Source: RI-153 sp041391225
GTDB lineage: Bacteria > Chloroflexota > Anaerolineae > Caldilineales > Caldilineaceae
Direction of reading: 5' to 3'
Assembly (NCBI GenBank): GCA_041391225.1
Contig: JAWKOL010000015.1
Coordinates: 1-64,000 of the forward strand
Length of the DNA: 64,000 nt
Both the position numbers and the translations under genes were made by a program. Under the pieces are notes generated by a model. That model was not told the origin of the DNA, made no database searches, and saw only the letters and a program-made list of their open reading frames with translations. Shown here in pieces: positions 16,905 through 25,609 of this stretch (position 1 is its first letter; every line of letters begins with the position of its first letter).

Positions 16905-17921
16905 ATGATCGTCATCATGAAACAAGGCTCTGCGCCTGAACAAGTTGAATCCGTGGTCAAGCGGGTGGAAGAGATGGGCTACAAAGTCCACCTCAGCCGC
17001 GGTGAATCCCGCACCATCGTCGGCATCATCGGCGCCGACGACTACCGCATCCACCAGGATTCGTTCCTGGCCCTGGACGGCGTCGAAAACGTTGTGCGCA
17101 TCATGCAGCCTTTCAAATTGGCCAGCCGCGACTTCGTTGAAGGTGACACCGTGATCGACGTCAACGGCGCCAAGATCGGCGGCGAGCAGATCGCCGTCTT
17201 CGCCGGCCCGTGTAGCGTGGAAAGCCGCGAGATGATCCTCGAAAGCGCGCACATGATCAAAGAGGCCGGCGCCACCTTCCTGCGCGGCGGCGCCTTCAAA
17301 CCGCGCAGCAGCCCCTACAGCTTCCAGGGCCTGGGCGAAGAAGGGTTGAAGTACCTGGCCGAAGCCCGCGAGCAGACCGGCCTGCCCATCATCACCGAAG
17401 TGATGAGCCCCGACGAAGTGGAAGTGGTGGGCGAATACACCGACGTCTTCCAGGTGGGCGCGCGCAACACGCAGAATTACTCGCTGCTTAAGGCGCTGAG
17501 CAAGACCAGCAAGCCCGTCTTCGTCAAACGCGGCATGAGCACCACGATCCAGGAACTGCTCATGAGCGCCGAGTACGTCCTCAGCGGCGGCAACATGCAG
17601 GTGATGGTGTGTGAGCGTGGCATCCGTACCTTCGAGCCGTACACGCGCTTCACCTTCGACGTCAACGCCGTCCCCGCGCTCAAGCAACTTTCGCACCTGC
17701 CCGTCATCGCCGACCCGGCGCACGGCACCGGCAAGTGGGAACTGGTCGGCCCTGTCGCCAAAGCCGCCGTCGCTGCTGGCGCCGACGGCCTCATGATCGA
17801 AGTCCATCCCGATCCGTCCAAAGCCTGGAGCGACGGCGCCCAGAGCCTCAGCCCCAAACGCTTCACCCAGTTGATGCAGGAATTGCGTCCGCTGGCCGAA
17901 GCGGTGGGGCGGAAGATCTAA
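16905..17921 (+). CDS. aroF: DAHP synthase, second copy
   Basis: 338 aa, colinear with the first copy: ferredoxin-like domain at residues 1-70 (MIVIMKQGSAPEQVESV), then the barrel with AGPCSVES, LRGGAFKPRSSPYSFQG, VKRGMST, ADPAHGTG and MIEVHPDPS. All expected PEP and metal residues are kept, so it should be active. It starts at ATG 16905 after GAGGACCCC. The N-terminal domains of the two copies differ more than the barrels, as expected if they respond to different amino acids. The stop codon is part of a word repeat. Confidence 0.95.
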   Translation: MIVIMKQGSAPEQVESVVKRVEEMGYKVHLSRGESRTIVGIIGADDYRIHQDSFLALDGVENVVRIMQPFKLASRDFVEGDTVIDVNGAKIGGEQIAVFAGPCSVESREMILESAHMIKEAGATFLRGGAFKPRSSPYSFQGLGEEGLKYLAEAREQTGLPIITEVMSPDEVEVVGEYTDVFQVGARNTQNYSLLKALSKTSKPVFVKRGMSTTIQELLMSAEYVLSGGNMQVMVCERGIRTFEPYTRFTFDVNAVPALKQLSHLPVIADPAHGTGKWELVGPVAKAAVAAGADGLMIEVHPDPSKAWSDGAQSLSPKRFTQLMQELRPLAEAVGRKI

Positions 17922-18028
17922 TTCGTAATGCGTAATACGTAAGGTCGTGTAGAGCCTGCAACTTCCCAATTGGTGAACCATTTCGTCAACGGGATCTGGG
18001 TTACGCATTACGAATTACGCATTACGCA
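17919..18028. repeat. Inverted word repeat (ATTCGTAATGCGTAA type)
   Basis: Left arm 17919-17942, which contains the aroF stop codon, and right arm 18001-18028 are near-perfect reverse complements. Same words as at 9561-9651. Confidence 0.8.
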
Positions 18029-18052
18029 CTATCCCACCCAAAGCGATCCTCT

Positions 18053-18925
18053 ATGCCAAAACGTCTCTCTGACTGCCGCGTCACCGTTGTCGGCCTCGGG
18101 TTGATGGGGGCCAGCCTGTGCATGGATCTGGTGCAAGGACATCATTGCCGAGAGGTGCGCGGGGTGGCGCATCGCACGGAGACCGCGTTACGCGCCTACT
18201 TCGCCGACGCCGTGGACCAGGCCACCACCGATCTACACGCAGGCGTCGCCGGCGCGGACATCGTGATCCTGGCCACGCCCGTGCGCACCATCGTCAGCAT
18301 GATCGACGAACTGAGCACGATCCTGTGGCCGGGGACGGTTGTCCTCGATATGGGCAGCACCAAGGGTGAAATCTGCGCCGCACTGGATCGCCTGCCTGCC
18401 GGCATCCAGCCCGTGGGCGCCCACCCGATGACGGGCAAGGAGCAGGCCGGCTTCACCGCCGCCGAACCAGGACTCTACGTGGGCGCGCCGTGGGTGCTCA
18501 GCCCGTTGCCACGCACCAGCCCGGCGGCGCTGGCGCTGGTCACCGAGTTGGCGCAGGTGGTGGGCGCTCGTCCTTTCGTGCTCGAAGCGCAGCGCCATGA
18601 TCGGCTGGTGGCCGCCATCAGCCACCTGCCCTTCTTGCTGGCCACAGCCCTGGTCCACACCGTGGCCGACACCGGCGAGGACGACCCCATGGTGTGGGAA
18701 CTGGCCGCCGGCGGCTTCCGCGACACCAGCCGCGTCGCCGCCAGCGACACCCGCATGTTCATGGACATCCTCGCCACCAACCGCGAAGCTGTCCTGGCGC
18801 AGATCGACTGCTTCGCCGATCACCTGCAAGAACTGCGCGCCCTGCTGGCCACCGCCAACGAAGCCGAACTGGCCGCCAAACTCACCCGATCTCAAAAGCT
18901 ACGCGCCGAGTGGCGCAAGAAGTGA
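18053..18925 (+). CDS. tyrA: Prephenate dehydrogenase
   Basis: 290 aa. It oxidatively decarboxylates prephenate to 4-hydroxyphenylpyruvate in tyrosine synthesis. The NAD(P)-binding Rossmann domain opens with VVGLGLMGASLCMDL (about residues 12-26). The family motif GAHPMTGKEQAGF near residue 125 carries the catalytic-region His. A helical dimerisation domain fills the C-terminal half. No ACT domain is present, so feedback inhibition by tyrosine is less certain than in longer forms. Its TGA overlaps the left arm of the next word repeat. Confidence 0.93.
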   Translation: MPKRLSDCRVTVVGLGLMGASLCMDLVQGHHCREVRGVAHRTETALRAYFADAVDQATTDLHAGVAGADIVILATPVRTIVSMIDELSTILWPGTVVLDMGSTKGEICAALDRLPAGIQPVGAHPMTGKEQAGFTAAEPGLYVGAPWVLSPLPRTSPAALALVTELAQVVGARPFVLEAQRHDRLVAAISHLPFLLATALVHTVADTGEDDPMVWELAAGGFRDTSRVAASDTRMFMDILATNREAVLAQIDCFADHLQELRALLATANEAELAAKLTRSQKLRAEWRKK

Positions 18926-19017
18926 TTGGGGACTGGGGATTAGGGACTGGGGACTGGGCAGACGAATCGTCGCCACCCGATCCCCAGTCCCCGATCCCCA
19001 GTCCCCAATCCCCAATC
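18924..19017. repeat. Inverted word repeat (GGGGACTGGGGATT type)
   Basis: Left arm 18924-18958, overlapping the tyrA stop, and right arm 18977-19017 are imperfect reverse complements with a loop of about 18 bases. It fills the gap before the aroA/aroE gene. Confidence 0.85.
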
Positions 19018-19033
19018 AACCGAAGGTTGCAAA

Positions 19034-21250
19034 ATGGCCGACATCCTCACCATCCACAGTGGAAATGCGTTGAAGGGGCAGTGTCACGTACCCGGTGACA
19101 AGTCGATCAGCCACCGGGCTGTGATGTTTGCGGCGATTGCCGACGGGCGTAGCCGTGTACGCGGCTTCCTCGACGGCGGCGATTGCCGATCTACGTTGAA
19201 CGTCATGCGCGGGCTGGGCGTGGAAGTGGAGCAGCGCGGCGCCACCGACGTGGTGATCCACGGCGTGGGGCTTGACGGCTTCCAGGAACCCGCCGATGTG
19301 CTCGACTGCGGCAACAGCGGCACCACCATCCGCCTGCTCACCGGTCTACTGGCTGGGCAAAATTTCGTGAGCGTGCTCAACGGCACCGAGCAGATCCGCC
19401 GTCGCCCCATGGGCCGTGTGGCCGATCCGCTGCGCCGCATGGGCGCGCAGATCTACGGGCGACAGGGCGGGAAACTGGCCCCGCTCACCATCGTGCCGTC
19501 CAAACTGCGGGCGATGGAATACACGTTGCCCGTGGCCAGCGCCCAGGTGAAAAGCTGTATCCTGCTGGCGGGGATGTACGCGGGCGGGCTGACCATCGTC
19601 CACGAGCCGGGGCCGGCGCGGGATCACACCGAGCGCATGTTGATCTCGATGGGCGCGCCGATTCAGGTCCTCGGGCGGACGATCCATAGCGAGCGCCCAG
19701 AGACACCGCTGAAACCGCTGGACATCACCGTCCCCGGTGACATTTCGTCCGCTGCCTTTCTGCTGGCGGCGGCCTCGATCACGCCCGACAGCCACATCAC
19801 GATCCAAGATGTAGGCATCAACCCCACGCGCACCGGCATCGTGGACGCGTTGAGCGAAATGGGTGCTTCGATCCGCTATCGCAACGAGGGCGAGGCCGCC
19901 GGTGAACCCATCGCCAACCTCGTCGTCGAGACAGCGCAGTTGCGCGGAGCCACCTTCGGCGGCGAACGCATCGTCACCATGATCGATGAACTGCCCACTC
20001 TCGCCGTCGCCGCCACCCAGGCCGAAGGACGCACCATCGTGCGCGATGCCCAGGAACTGCGCGTCAAAGAGACGGATCGCATTGCCACCACCGTCTCCGA
20101 ACTGCGCAAAATGGGCGCCCGCATCCAGGCCACCGAAGACGGCTTCATTGTCGACGGCCCTACGCCGCTCTACGGCGCCACCGTCGACAGCCACGACGAT
20201 CACCGCCTGGCCATGGCCTTGGCCGTGGCTGGTCTCATCGCCAAAGGCGGCACCACCATCCACAACGCCTACGTCACCGCCGACAGCTTCCCCGGCTTCG
20301 AGGCCACGCTGCGGGCGTTGGAAACGGTGGTGCAAAAGCAATTCATGAACCAACCATCCGAATCGCCAACCCAATTCGCCCTCCCTACCGATATCACCGC
20401 CGCCACTACGCTGGTGGGGCTGATCGGCTGGCCGATTGGGCATAGCGTCAGCCCCACGATGCACAACGCTGCCTTTGCCGAACGCGGGATGAACTGGCGC
20501 TACGTGCCGCTGCCCGTCCACCCCGACCGCGTCGAAGACGCCATCCGCGGCGTGCGCGCGCTGGGTCTGCGCGGCGTCAACGTCACCGTGCCGCACAAAC
20601 AGGCGGTGATGCCGTTGCTGGATCGCTGGACGCCCTCGGCGGAGGCCATTGGCGCTGTGAACACCATCATCGTCGGCGAGGACGGCCTGCTCACCGGCCA
20701 CAACACCGACGCCGGCGGCTTCATCGCCGATCTCAATGCCCACGCCGTCGAAGTGATGGGCAAACACGTCCTCATTGTGGGCGCGGGCGGATCGGCGCGG
20801 GCCGTGGTCTACGGATTGGCCGAGGCGGGTTGCGCCAGCGTCACCATCCTCAACCGCACCGTGGATCGGGCCAAGTCGCTGGCCAAAGCCATGTCATCGT
20901 ACTTCCCCGAAGTGGGTTTCGACGCCGCCGCCTTCCCCGACGCCGTGGCCGATTTGGCCGATGGCGCCGATCTCGTCGTCAACTGCACGTCGCTGGGCAT
21001 GTCCCCGCGTGTGGAGGGCCTGCCCTGGGACGAAGACGTGGAATTTCGCCCCGGCCAGGTGATCTATGATCTCGTCTACAACCCCGCCGCCACCCGTCTG
21101 CTCCAACTCGCCGCCGCCGACGGCGCACAGCCCATCGGCGGGTTGGGCATGCTCATCCACCAGGGCGCGCTGGCCTGGTCCGCGTGGACGGGGGAAGGCG
21201 CGCCGGTGGATGTGATGCGGCGGGCGGTGAATGTGATCTTTGACAGGTAA
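19034..21250 (+). CDS. aroA-aroE: EPSP synthase - shikimate dehydrogenase fusion (AroA-AroE)
   Basis: 738 aa in one uninterrupted frame. Residues 1-435 are EPSP synthase (PGDKSISHRA, GNSGTTIRLL, ELRVKETDRIA, SHDDHRLAMALA). Residues about 455-735 are shikimate dehydrogenase (GLIGWPIGHSVSPTMHN, NVTVPHKQ with the catalytic Lys, GHNTDAGGF, and GAGGSARAVV for NADP). The two activities catalyse non-adjacent shikimate steps. An internal ATG at 20345 could be the ancestral aroE start; no ribosome site precedes it. Since this sequence has many single-base indels, a fusion created by an indel at the junction cannot be excluded, but both domains are otherwise intact. Confidence 0.9.
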   Translation: MADILTIHSGNALKGQCHVPGDKSISHRAVMFAAIADGRSRVRGFLDGGDCRSTLNVMRGLGVEVEQRGATDVVIHGVGLDGFQEPADVLDCGNSGTTIRLLTGLLAGQNFVSVLNGTEQIRRRPMGRVADPLRRMGAQIYGRQGGKLAPLTIVPSKLRAMEYTLPVASAQVKSCILLAGMYAGGLTIVHEPGPARDHTERMLISMGAPIQVLGRTIHSERPETPLKPLDITVPGDISSAAFLLAAASITPDSHITIQDVGINPTRTGIVDALSEMGASIRYRNEGEAAGEPIANLVVETAQLRGATFGGERIVTMIDELPTLAVAATQAEGRTIVRDAQELRVKETDRIATTVSELRKMGARIQATEDGFIVDGPTPLYGATVDSHDDHRLAMALAVAGLIAKGGTTIHNAYVTADSFPGFEATLRALETVVQKQFMNQPSESPTQFALPTDITAATTLVGLIGWPIGHSVSPTMHNAAFAERGMNWRYVPLPVHPDRVEDAIRGVRALGLRGVNVTVPHKQAVMPLLDRWTPSAEAIGAVNTIIVGEDGLLTGHNTDAGGFIADLNAHAVEVMGKHVLIVGAGGSARAVVYGLAEAGCASVTILNRTVDRAKSLAKAMSSYFPEVGFDAAAFPDAVADLADGADLVVNCTSLGMSPRVEGLPWDEDVEFRPGQVIYDLVYNPAATRLLQLAAADGAQPIGGLGMLIHQGALAWSAWTGEGAPVDVMRRAVNVIFDR

Positions 21251-21264
21251 GTGACTCGGTATTC

Positions 21265-21356
21265 GATGAATGATGAATGATGAATGGGGCGAGTTTATCG
21301 ATTGATCTGTCGAATGCCTGTGCGCAAGTTCTGCTCATTCATTATTCTTCATTCAT
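21265..21356. repeat. Inverted word repeat (GATGAATGATGAATG type)
   Basis: Left arm 21265-21286 and right arm 21336-21356 are reverse complements made of ATGAATG words, in the gap before trpB. Confidence 0.75.
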
Positions 21357-21380
21357 TTCTATTTTCTGAAAGGGAACCCC

Positions 21381-22619
21381 ATGACAGCACAAACCAACCC
21401 CGTCAACTACCGAGCTGTACCCGACGAGAGTGGACGTTTCGGGGCCGTATGGCGGCAAGTATGTACCCGAGACGCTGATGCCCGCCCTGGAAGAGTTGGA
21501 GGAAGTCTACCTGCAAGCGCGCGGGGACAAAGACTTCATGGCCGAACTTTCGTATCTCCAGCGCAATTCGTGGGCAGGCCAACGCCCATCACCTACGCCC
21601 GGCGGCTGAGTGAACACCTGGGCGGCGCACAGATCTACCTCAAGCGCGAAGACCTGGCCCACACCGGCGCACACAAGATCAACAACGCCCTCGGCCAGGC
21701 GCTGCTCATGAAGCGCAAAATGGGCAAAACCCGCATCGTCGCCGAGACGGGCGCAGGACAGCACGGTGTGGCCACGGCCACTGCCGCCGCCCTGCTGGGG
21801 ATCGAATGTATCGTCTACATGGGGACGGTGGACATGGCGCGCCAGCAGCCCAACGTCTTCCGTATGCGCTTGCTCGGCACCGAAGTCGCGGTGTAGAAAG
21901 TGGCTCACAGACGCTCAAAGACGCCATCAACGAAGCCATCCGCGACTGGGTCACCAATGTGCGCACCACCCACTACCTGCTGGGCAACGCTGGGGCCGCA
22001 CCCTACCCCGTCATGGTGCGCGACTTCCAATCCATCATCGGCTGTGAAGCGTACGAGATGAATGACGGCACAATGGGGCCAGGTCGCCTGCCTGATGTGA
22101 TCGTGGCCCTGCGTGGGCGGCGGCAGCAACGCCATCGGCATCTTCCACTCCTTCCTCGAAGAAGAGAACGTGCGCCTCATCGGCGTCGAAGCCGGCGGTC
22201 ATGGCATCGAGAGCGGCGAGCACGCCGCCCGTTTCGCCGACCCCAAGATGGGCCGCGTCGGTGTGCTGCAAGGTACCAAGAGCTATGTTCTCCAGGACGT
22301 GGACAGCCAGATCGCGTTGACCCACAGCATCTCCGCCGGCCTCGACTACGCCAACATCGGCCCCGAACACGCCTGGCTGCGCGATTCAAACGCGCCGAAT
22401 ACACCTACTGCACCGACGACCGCGCCATGGAAGGCTTCAACCTGCTCTGTCGGTTGGAAGGCATCATCCCTGCCTTGGAGAGCGCCCATGCCATCGGTCA
22501 CCTCATCGAACTGGCCCCGCAGCTAGACCGCAACCAGGTGATCCTCGTGAATTTGAGCGGCCGCGGCGACAAAGGATCTGGGGACGGTGATGCAGGTGAT
22601 GGGGGAGCGTGGTGCGTAG
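21381..22619 (+). CDS. trpB: Tryptophan synthase beta chain, broken by six single-base indels
   Basis: Starts at ATG 21381 after AAAGGGAA. Conserved TrpB sequence is recovered across the whole span if six frame changes are made: extra G at about 21441-21444, missing T near 21566, missing C near 21888, extra C near 22108, missing A near 22389 and extra G near 22574. The recovered protein has KREDLAHTGAHKINNA (PLP Lys), AETGAGQHG, GGGSNAIG (phosphate loop) and the C-terminal GDKDLGTVMQVMG, ending at TAG 22617-22619, about 413 aa. It makes tryptophan from indole and serine with TrpA. Codons between the breaks look normal, favouring sequence error over decay. Confidence 0.85.
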
Positions 22620-22659
22620 GCGCGGTGCGTGTACCCGTAGCGCAAGACTTTTTAATGCC

Positions 22660-22709
22660 TGTGGGCACGGATCAATTCAGAAATATCCGTGTTTCGATCC
22701 GTGTCCACA
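22660..22709. repeat. Hairpin between trpB and trpA
   Basis: Arms 22660-22673 and 22696-22709 pair at 13 of 14 positions (TGTGGGCACGGATC against GATCCGTGTCCACA), loop 22 bases. It lies in the 123-base trpB-trpA gap. Confidence 0.7.
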
Positions 22710-22742
22710 ACGCTCATCATTACACTACACAGCGAGGCAAAC

Positions 22743-23552
22743 ATGACAGGAATTGAGCGCGTACGCGCTGTTTTTGAGAAGGCAAAACGTGAAGGGCAGG
22801 CGGCGTTTATGCCGTACCATGCAATGGGCTATCCCACACGCGAAAAGACGTTGGCCGTGGTGGCGACGCTGGCCGCATCCGGCGCGGATCTCTTTGAGAT
22901 CGGCATTCCGTTCAGCGATCCCCTGGCCGACGGCCCCACGGTGCAGGCTGCCACCTACACGGCGTTGATGCAAGGAACCACCGTGGCCGACTGTCTGGCG
23001 ATGGTGAAGGAACTGCGGGCGCAGGGGGTGGCGCAACCATTCTGCGCTATGAGCTACTACAACCCGATCCTGGCCTACGGTGAAGAACGCTTCGTACAGG
23101 ACGCGGTCGACGCCGGTATCGACGGGCTGATCGTCCCCGACTTACCGCCGGCCGAGGCGGATCTGCTAGAAGCGGCATGTGAACAGGCGGGCCTGGCAAT
23201 GGTCTTCTTTCTGGCGCCTACCAGCAACGAAGAGCGCATTCGCACCGTGGCCGCGCACACCACCGGCTTCATCTACCTGGTCAGCATTACAGGCATCACC
23301 GGTGAACGCACCGAACTGCCGCCGGATTTGGTGGATTCGGTCCACCGTGTGCGGCGCTACACTGATCTGCCTGTGGCCGTTGGGTTTGGGATCAGCAATG
23401 GGGCGCAGGCGAGCCAGGTGGCGGCGCTGGCCGACGGTGTGATCGTGGGATCGGCGCTTGTGCGAGCGGCGGGGATGGCAGACAGCCTCGATGCAGTGCG
23501 TTCGCTCAGTAACGAATTGGCCGCCGGCAGCCACCAACCTCGAAAGTCGTAG
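22743..23552 (+). CDS. trpA: Tryptophan synthase alpha chain
   Basis: 269 aa from ATG 22743 with GCGAGG upstream; an upstream in-frame start at 22689 lacks such a site. TIM-barrel enzyme that cleaves indole-3-glycerol phosphate and channels indole to TrpB. The catalytic Glu and Asp lie in FEIGIPFSDPLADGP (about residues 48-62). Also present are YYNPILAYG, GLIVPDLPPEEA-like DLPPAEA, and the phosphate-binding VGFGISNG and ADGVIVGSALV. Last gene of the aromatic operon; no U-rich terminator is seen directly after it. Confidence 0.96.
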   Translation: MTGIERVRAVFEKAKREGQAAFMPYHAMGYPTREKTLAVVATLAASGADLFEIGIPFSDPLADGPTVQAATYTALMQGTTVADCLAMVKELRAQGVAQPFCAMSYYNPILAYGEERFVQDAVDAGIDGLIVPDLPPAEADLLEAACEQAGLAMVFFLAPTSNEERIRTVAAHTTGFIYLVSITGITGERTELPPDLVDSVHRVRRYTDLPVAVGFGISNGAQASQVAALADGVIVGSALVRAAGMADSLDAVRSLSNELAAGSHQPRKS

Positions 23553-23753
23553 GCAAGATGTTTGAGGCGTTCCTGGCGTCTGTTTCCACGGCTATCCGCC
23601 ATTTCCACATTGTCCAAATGGCGTAGCATGTCGTAGTATAAAGGGGTCGCGATGGTTCTCGCTTGCAGAATATCTGCGATGACGTTCCAAATAGCTTTGT
23701 GCAAGCCAGATGCATCCCTGTCTTAGACGTAGGCAGGCTACCTCGAACCCGAA
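23553..23753. other. Spacer between trpA and the response regulator
   Basis: 201 bases. A minus-strand reading frame here (down from 23704 into the trpA end) gives a protein-like start, MHKAIWNVIADILQ, but has no recognised family. TTGTCC at 23610 and TAGTAT at 23634 with 18 bases between them form a weak possible promoter for the plus-strand regulator. Nothing firmer is seen. Confidence 0.3.
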
Positions 23754-24185
23754 ATGACGATTGCCAGCGTGATCATGGATGCCAACCATACAGAAACGCC
23801 CACACCGCGCTATCGTGTCCTTGTTGTCGACGACGAACCTCTGCTCTGTCGGATGGTGAGCGTCATGCTGAAGCGTATCGGCTACGAAATCCGCACGGCC
23901 TACAACGGCCAGGATGCGTTGCGCTCCGTTGCGGAACAGAAGCCTGATCTTATCACGCTCGATGTGATGATGCCCGATATCTCCGGCCTGGATGTTGCCC
24001 GCCGTCTGCGTTCCGACGCCAACACGGCGACGATCCCCATCGTCTTCGTCACTGCGCTGGATCGCAGCGTCTCCGACGAACTGCGCGCACTTTCGGAGCA
24101 GCCGGGAATCTACCACCTCGACAAACCTTTCAGCCAGCATCAGTTGGTTACACAGGTGGCCGAAGCGCTCAAAGTTTTACAGTAG
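23754..24185 (+). CDS. Single-domain response regulator
   Basis: 143 aa, essentially one CheY-like receiver (residues 20-140): acidic pair in VVDDEPLL, phosphoacceptor in LITLDVMMPDISG, Thr/Ser in VFVTALDRS and Lys in HLDKPFSQ. No output domain, so it works through protein contacts or in a phosphorelay. The start may instead be ATG 23775. Its 3' end overlaps the convergent amidase gene by 17 bases. No kinase is adjacent. Confidence 0.88.
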   Translation: MTIASVIMDANHTETPTPRYRVLVVDDEPLLCRMVSVMLKRIGYEIRTAYNGQDALRSVAEQKPDLITLDVMMPDISGLDVARRLRSDANTATIPIVFVTALDRSVSDELRALSEQPGIYHLDKPFSQHQLVTQVAEALKVLQ

Positions 24186-25551
24186 GGCGCTGCCACCCCC
24201 CAAATGATTTTTCGATCAAGCCCACCCCGGCGAGGGCAATGTCCTCGCGCCAGGGGTGGGCTGTGCATTGGACGCCGATGGGCAAGCCTTCCGGCGATGT
24301 CCCTGCGCGCACCACGGCGGATGGCCAGCCGGTGAGGTTGTGGGTCATGGTGTAGGTGAAGTTGAGGATCTGCTCTTCCACTTGGCCGATGGGCAGCGCC
24401 GGCGTAGCATTGACCGGTGACACGATTAGATCGTAGCGCTGGAACCAATGCAGTGCATTGCTGCGGAAAGCGTCGAGCTGATCCCAAAGGCGCACCAGAT
24501 CTTCGGGGGAGAGCGCCTTGGCCGTTTGGACGAAAGACATTGATGTTTCGGCGAGTGTGGTGCCGGCGCGGGCCAGCGCGGCGCGTTCCCAGGCCGATCC
24601 TGTGGCGCGGAGGACCCCGCGCAGCAGGTCGCGTGTCTGTTCGGCGCCGGGAATCTGCGCTTCTTCCACGTGACACCCCGCACCGGCCAGCGCACCGATG
24701 GTCCGCTCCACCGTGGCGACAGTTTCAGGTGTGGGCGCAGCCAGCCCGTTGTCGGTGAAATAGGCCACACGCAGCCCTTTCAGATCTACGTCGGCGGGAT
24801 TGCGCAACGGCATGGGGACGATGTACGGATCGATGCCGTCCGGCCCGCCGATGATCTCAAGGACAAGTTGCAGATCATCGACGCGCCGCGCCAGCGGACC
24901 GACCTGGGTCAGCGAATCGGCCAGCCCGCCGAAGGGGACGGCGTGTCCTGTGCGGGGGACGCGGCCTGTGGTGGGGCGAATGCCGGCGATGCCGCAGAAA
25001 TGGGCAGGCAGGCGCACGCTGCCGCCGGTGTCGGTGCCGAGATCTACCGGCGATCCCCCTGCCGCGACGATGGCCGCGGCCCCGCCGCTGCTCCCGCCCG
25101 ACATGCGCGCCGGATCGTACGGGTTGCGCGTCGGCCCGAAGATCGGGTTGTTGGTGAAAAACGAGAGCGTAAACTCCGATGTGTTGGTCTTGCCCAGCAG
25201 GATCGCGCCCGCCGCCTTCATGCGTGCCACCACCGTCGCATCCGCCGCGGGGACAAAATCGCGCCGCCCCGGCGTCCCCCACGTGCTCACCACCCCGGCC
25301 GTATCCAGCGAGTCCTTGATCGTCATCGGCACCCCGTGCAGCGGACCGACTTCGTCGCCGCTCGCCAGGGCTTCGTCCGCGGCGCGGGCGCGATCACGGG
25401 CGTCCTCGGCAAAGGTGACCACGGCGTTGAGCGTGGGGTTCACCTCCTCGATGTGGCGCAAACAGGCGTCTACAGCGTCGACGGAGGAGATGTCCTTGTT
25501 GCGGATGGCGCGGGCGATCTCGTTGAGTGAGGCAGATGTGATTTCGATCAT
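24169..25551 (-). CDS. Amidase-signature family amidase
   Basis: About 460 aa from ATG 25551 with AAAGGC upstream; an upstream start at 25587 is less likely. The Ser-Ser-Lys triad is visible: Lys in GVPMTIKDSLDTAG, Ser in MSGGSSGGAAAIVAAG and nucleophile Ser in GTDTGGSVRLPA. The family includes GatA; no gatB or gatC is adjacent, and the sequence reads as a general aliphatic or aryl amidase. Last gene of a run of minus-strand genes from lepA, 58 bases after the thiolase. Its substrate is unknown. Confidence 0.88.
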   Translation of the reverse strand: MIEITSASLNEIARAIRNKDISSVDAVDACLRHIEEVNPTLNAVVTFAEDARDRARAADEALASGDEVGPLHGVPMTIKDSLDTAGVVSTWGTPGRRDFVPAADATVVARMKAAGAILLGKTNTSEFTLSFFTNNPIFGPTRNPYDPARMSGGSSGGAAAIVAAGGSPVDLGTDTGGSVRLPAHFCGIAGIRPTTGRVPRTGHAVPFGGLADSLTQVGPLARRVDDLQLVLEIIGGPDGIDPYIVPMPLRNPADVDLKGLRVAYFTDNGLAAPTPETVATVERTIGALAGAGCHVEEAQIPGAEQTRDLLRGVLRATGSAWERAALARAGTTLAETSMSFVQTAKALSPEDLVRLWDQLDAFRSNALHWFQRYDLIVSPVNATPALPIGQVEEQILNFTYTMTHNLTGWPSAVVRAGTSPEGLPIGVQCTAHPWREDIALAGVGLIEKSFGGWQRPTVKL

Positions 25552-25609
25552 GGTTTGCCTTTGCTGTCGCGGTGAGTGTGAAAACAAAATCTAGTTCAAG
25601 GCTCATTAC

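Noticed and set aside
21381..22619. trpB as a genuine pseudogene
   Set aside because: All conserved residues return once single-base indels are corrected; sequence error is simpler, though not proven.
23357..23704. Minus-strand 115-residue ORF overlapping trpA
   Set aside because: The first 55 residues look protein-like, but there is no family, no ribosome site and the rest is antisense to trpA.
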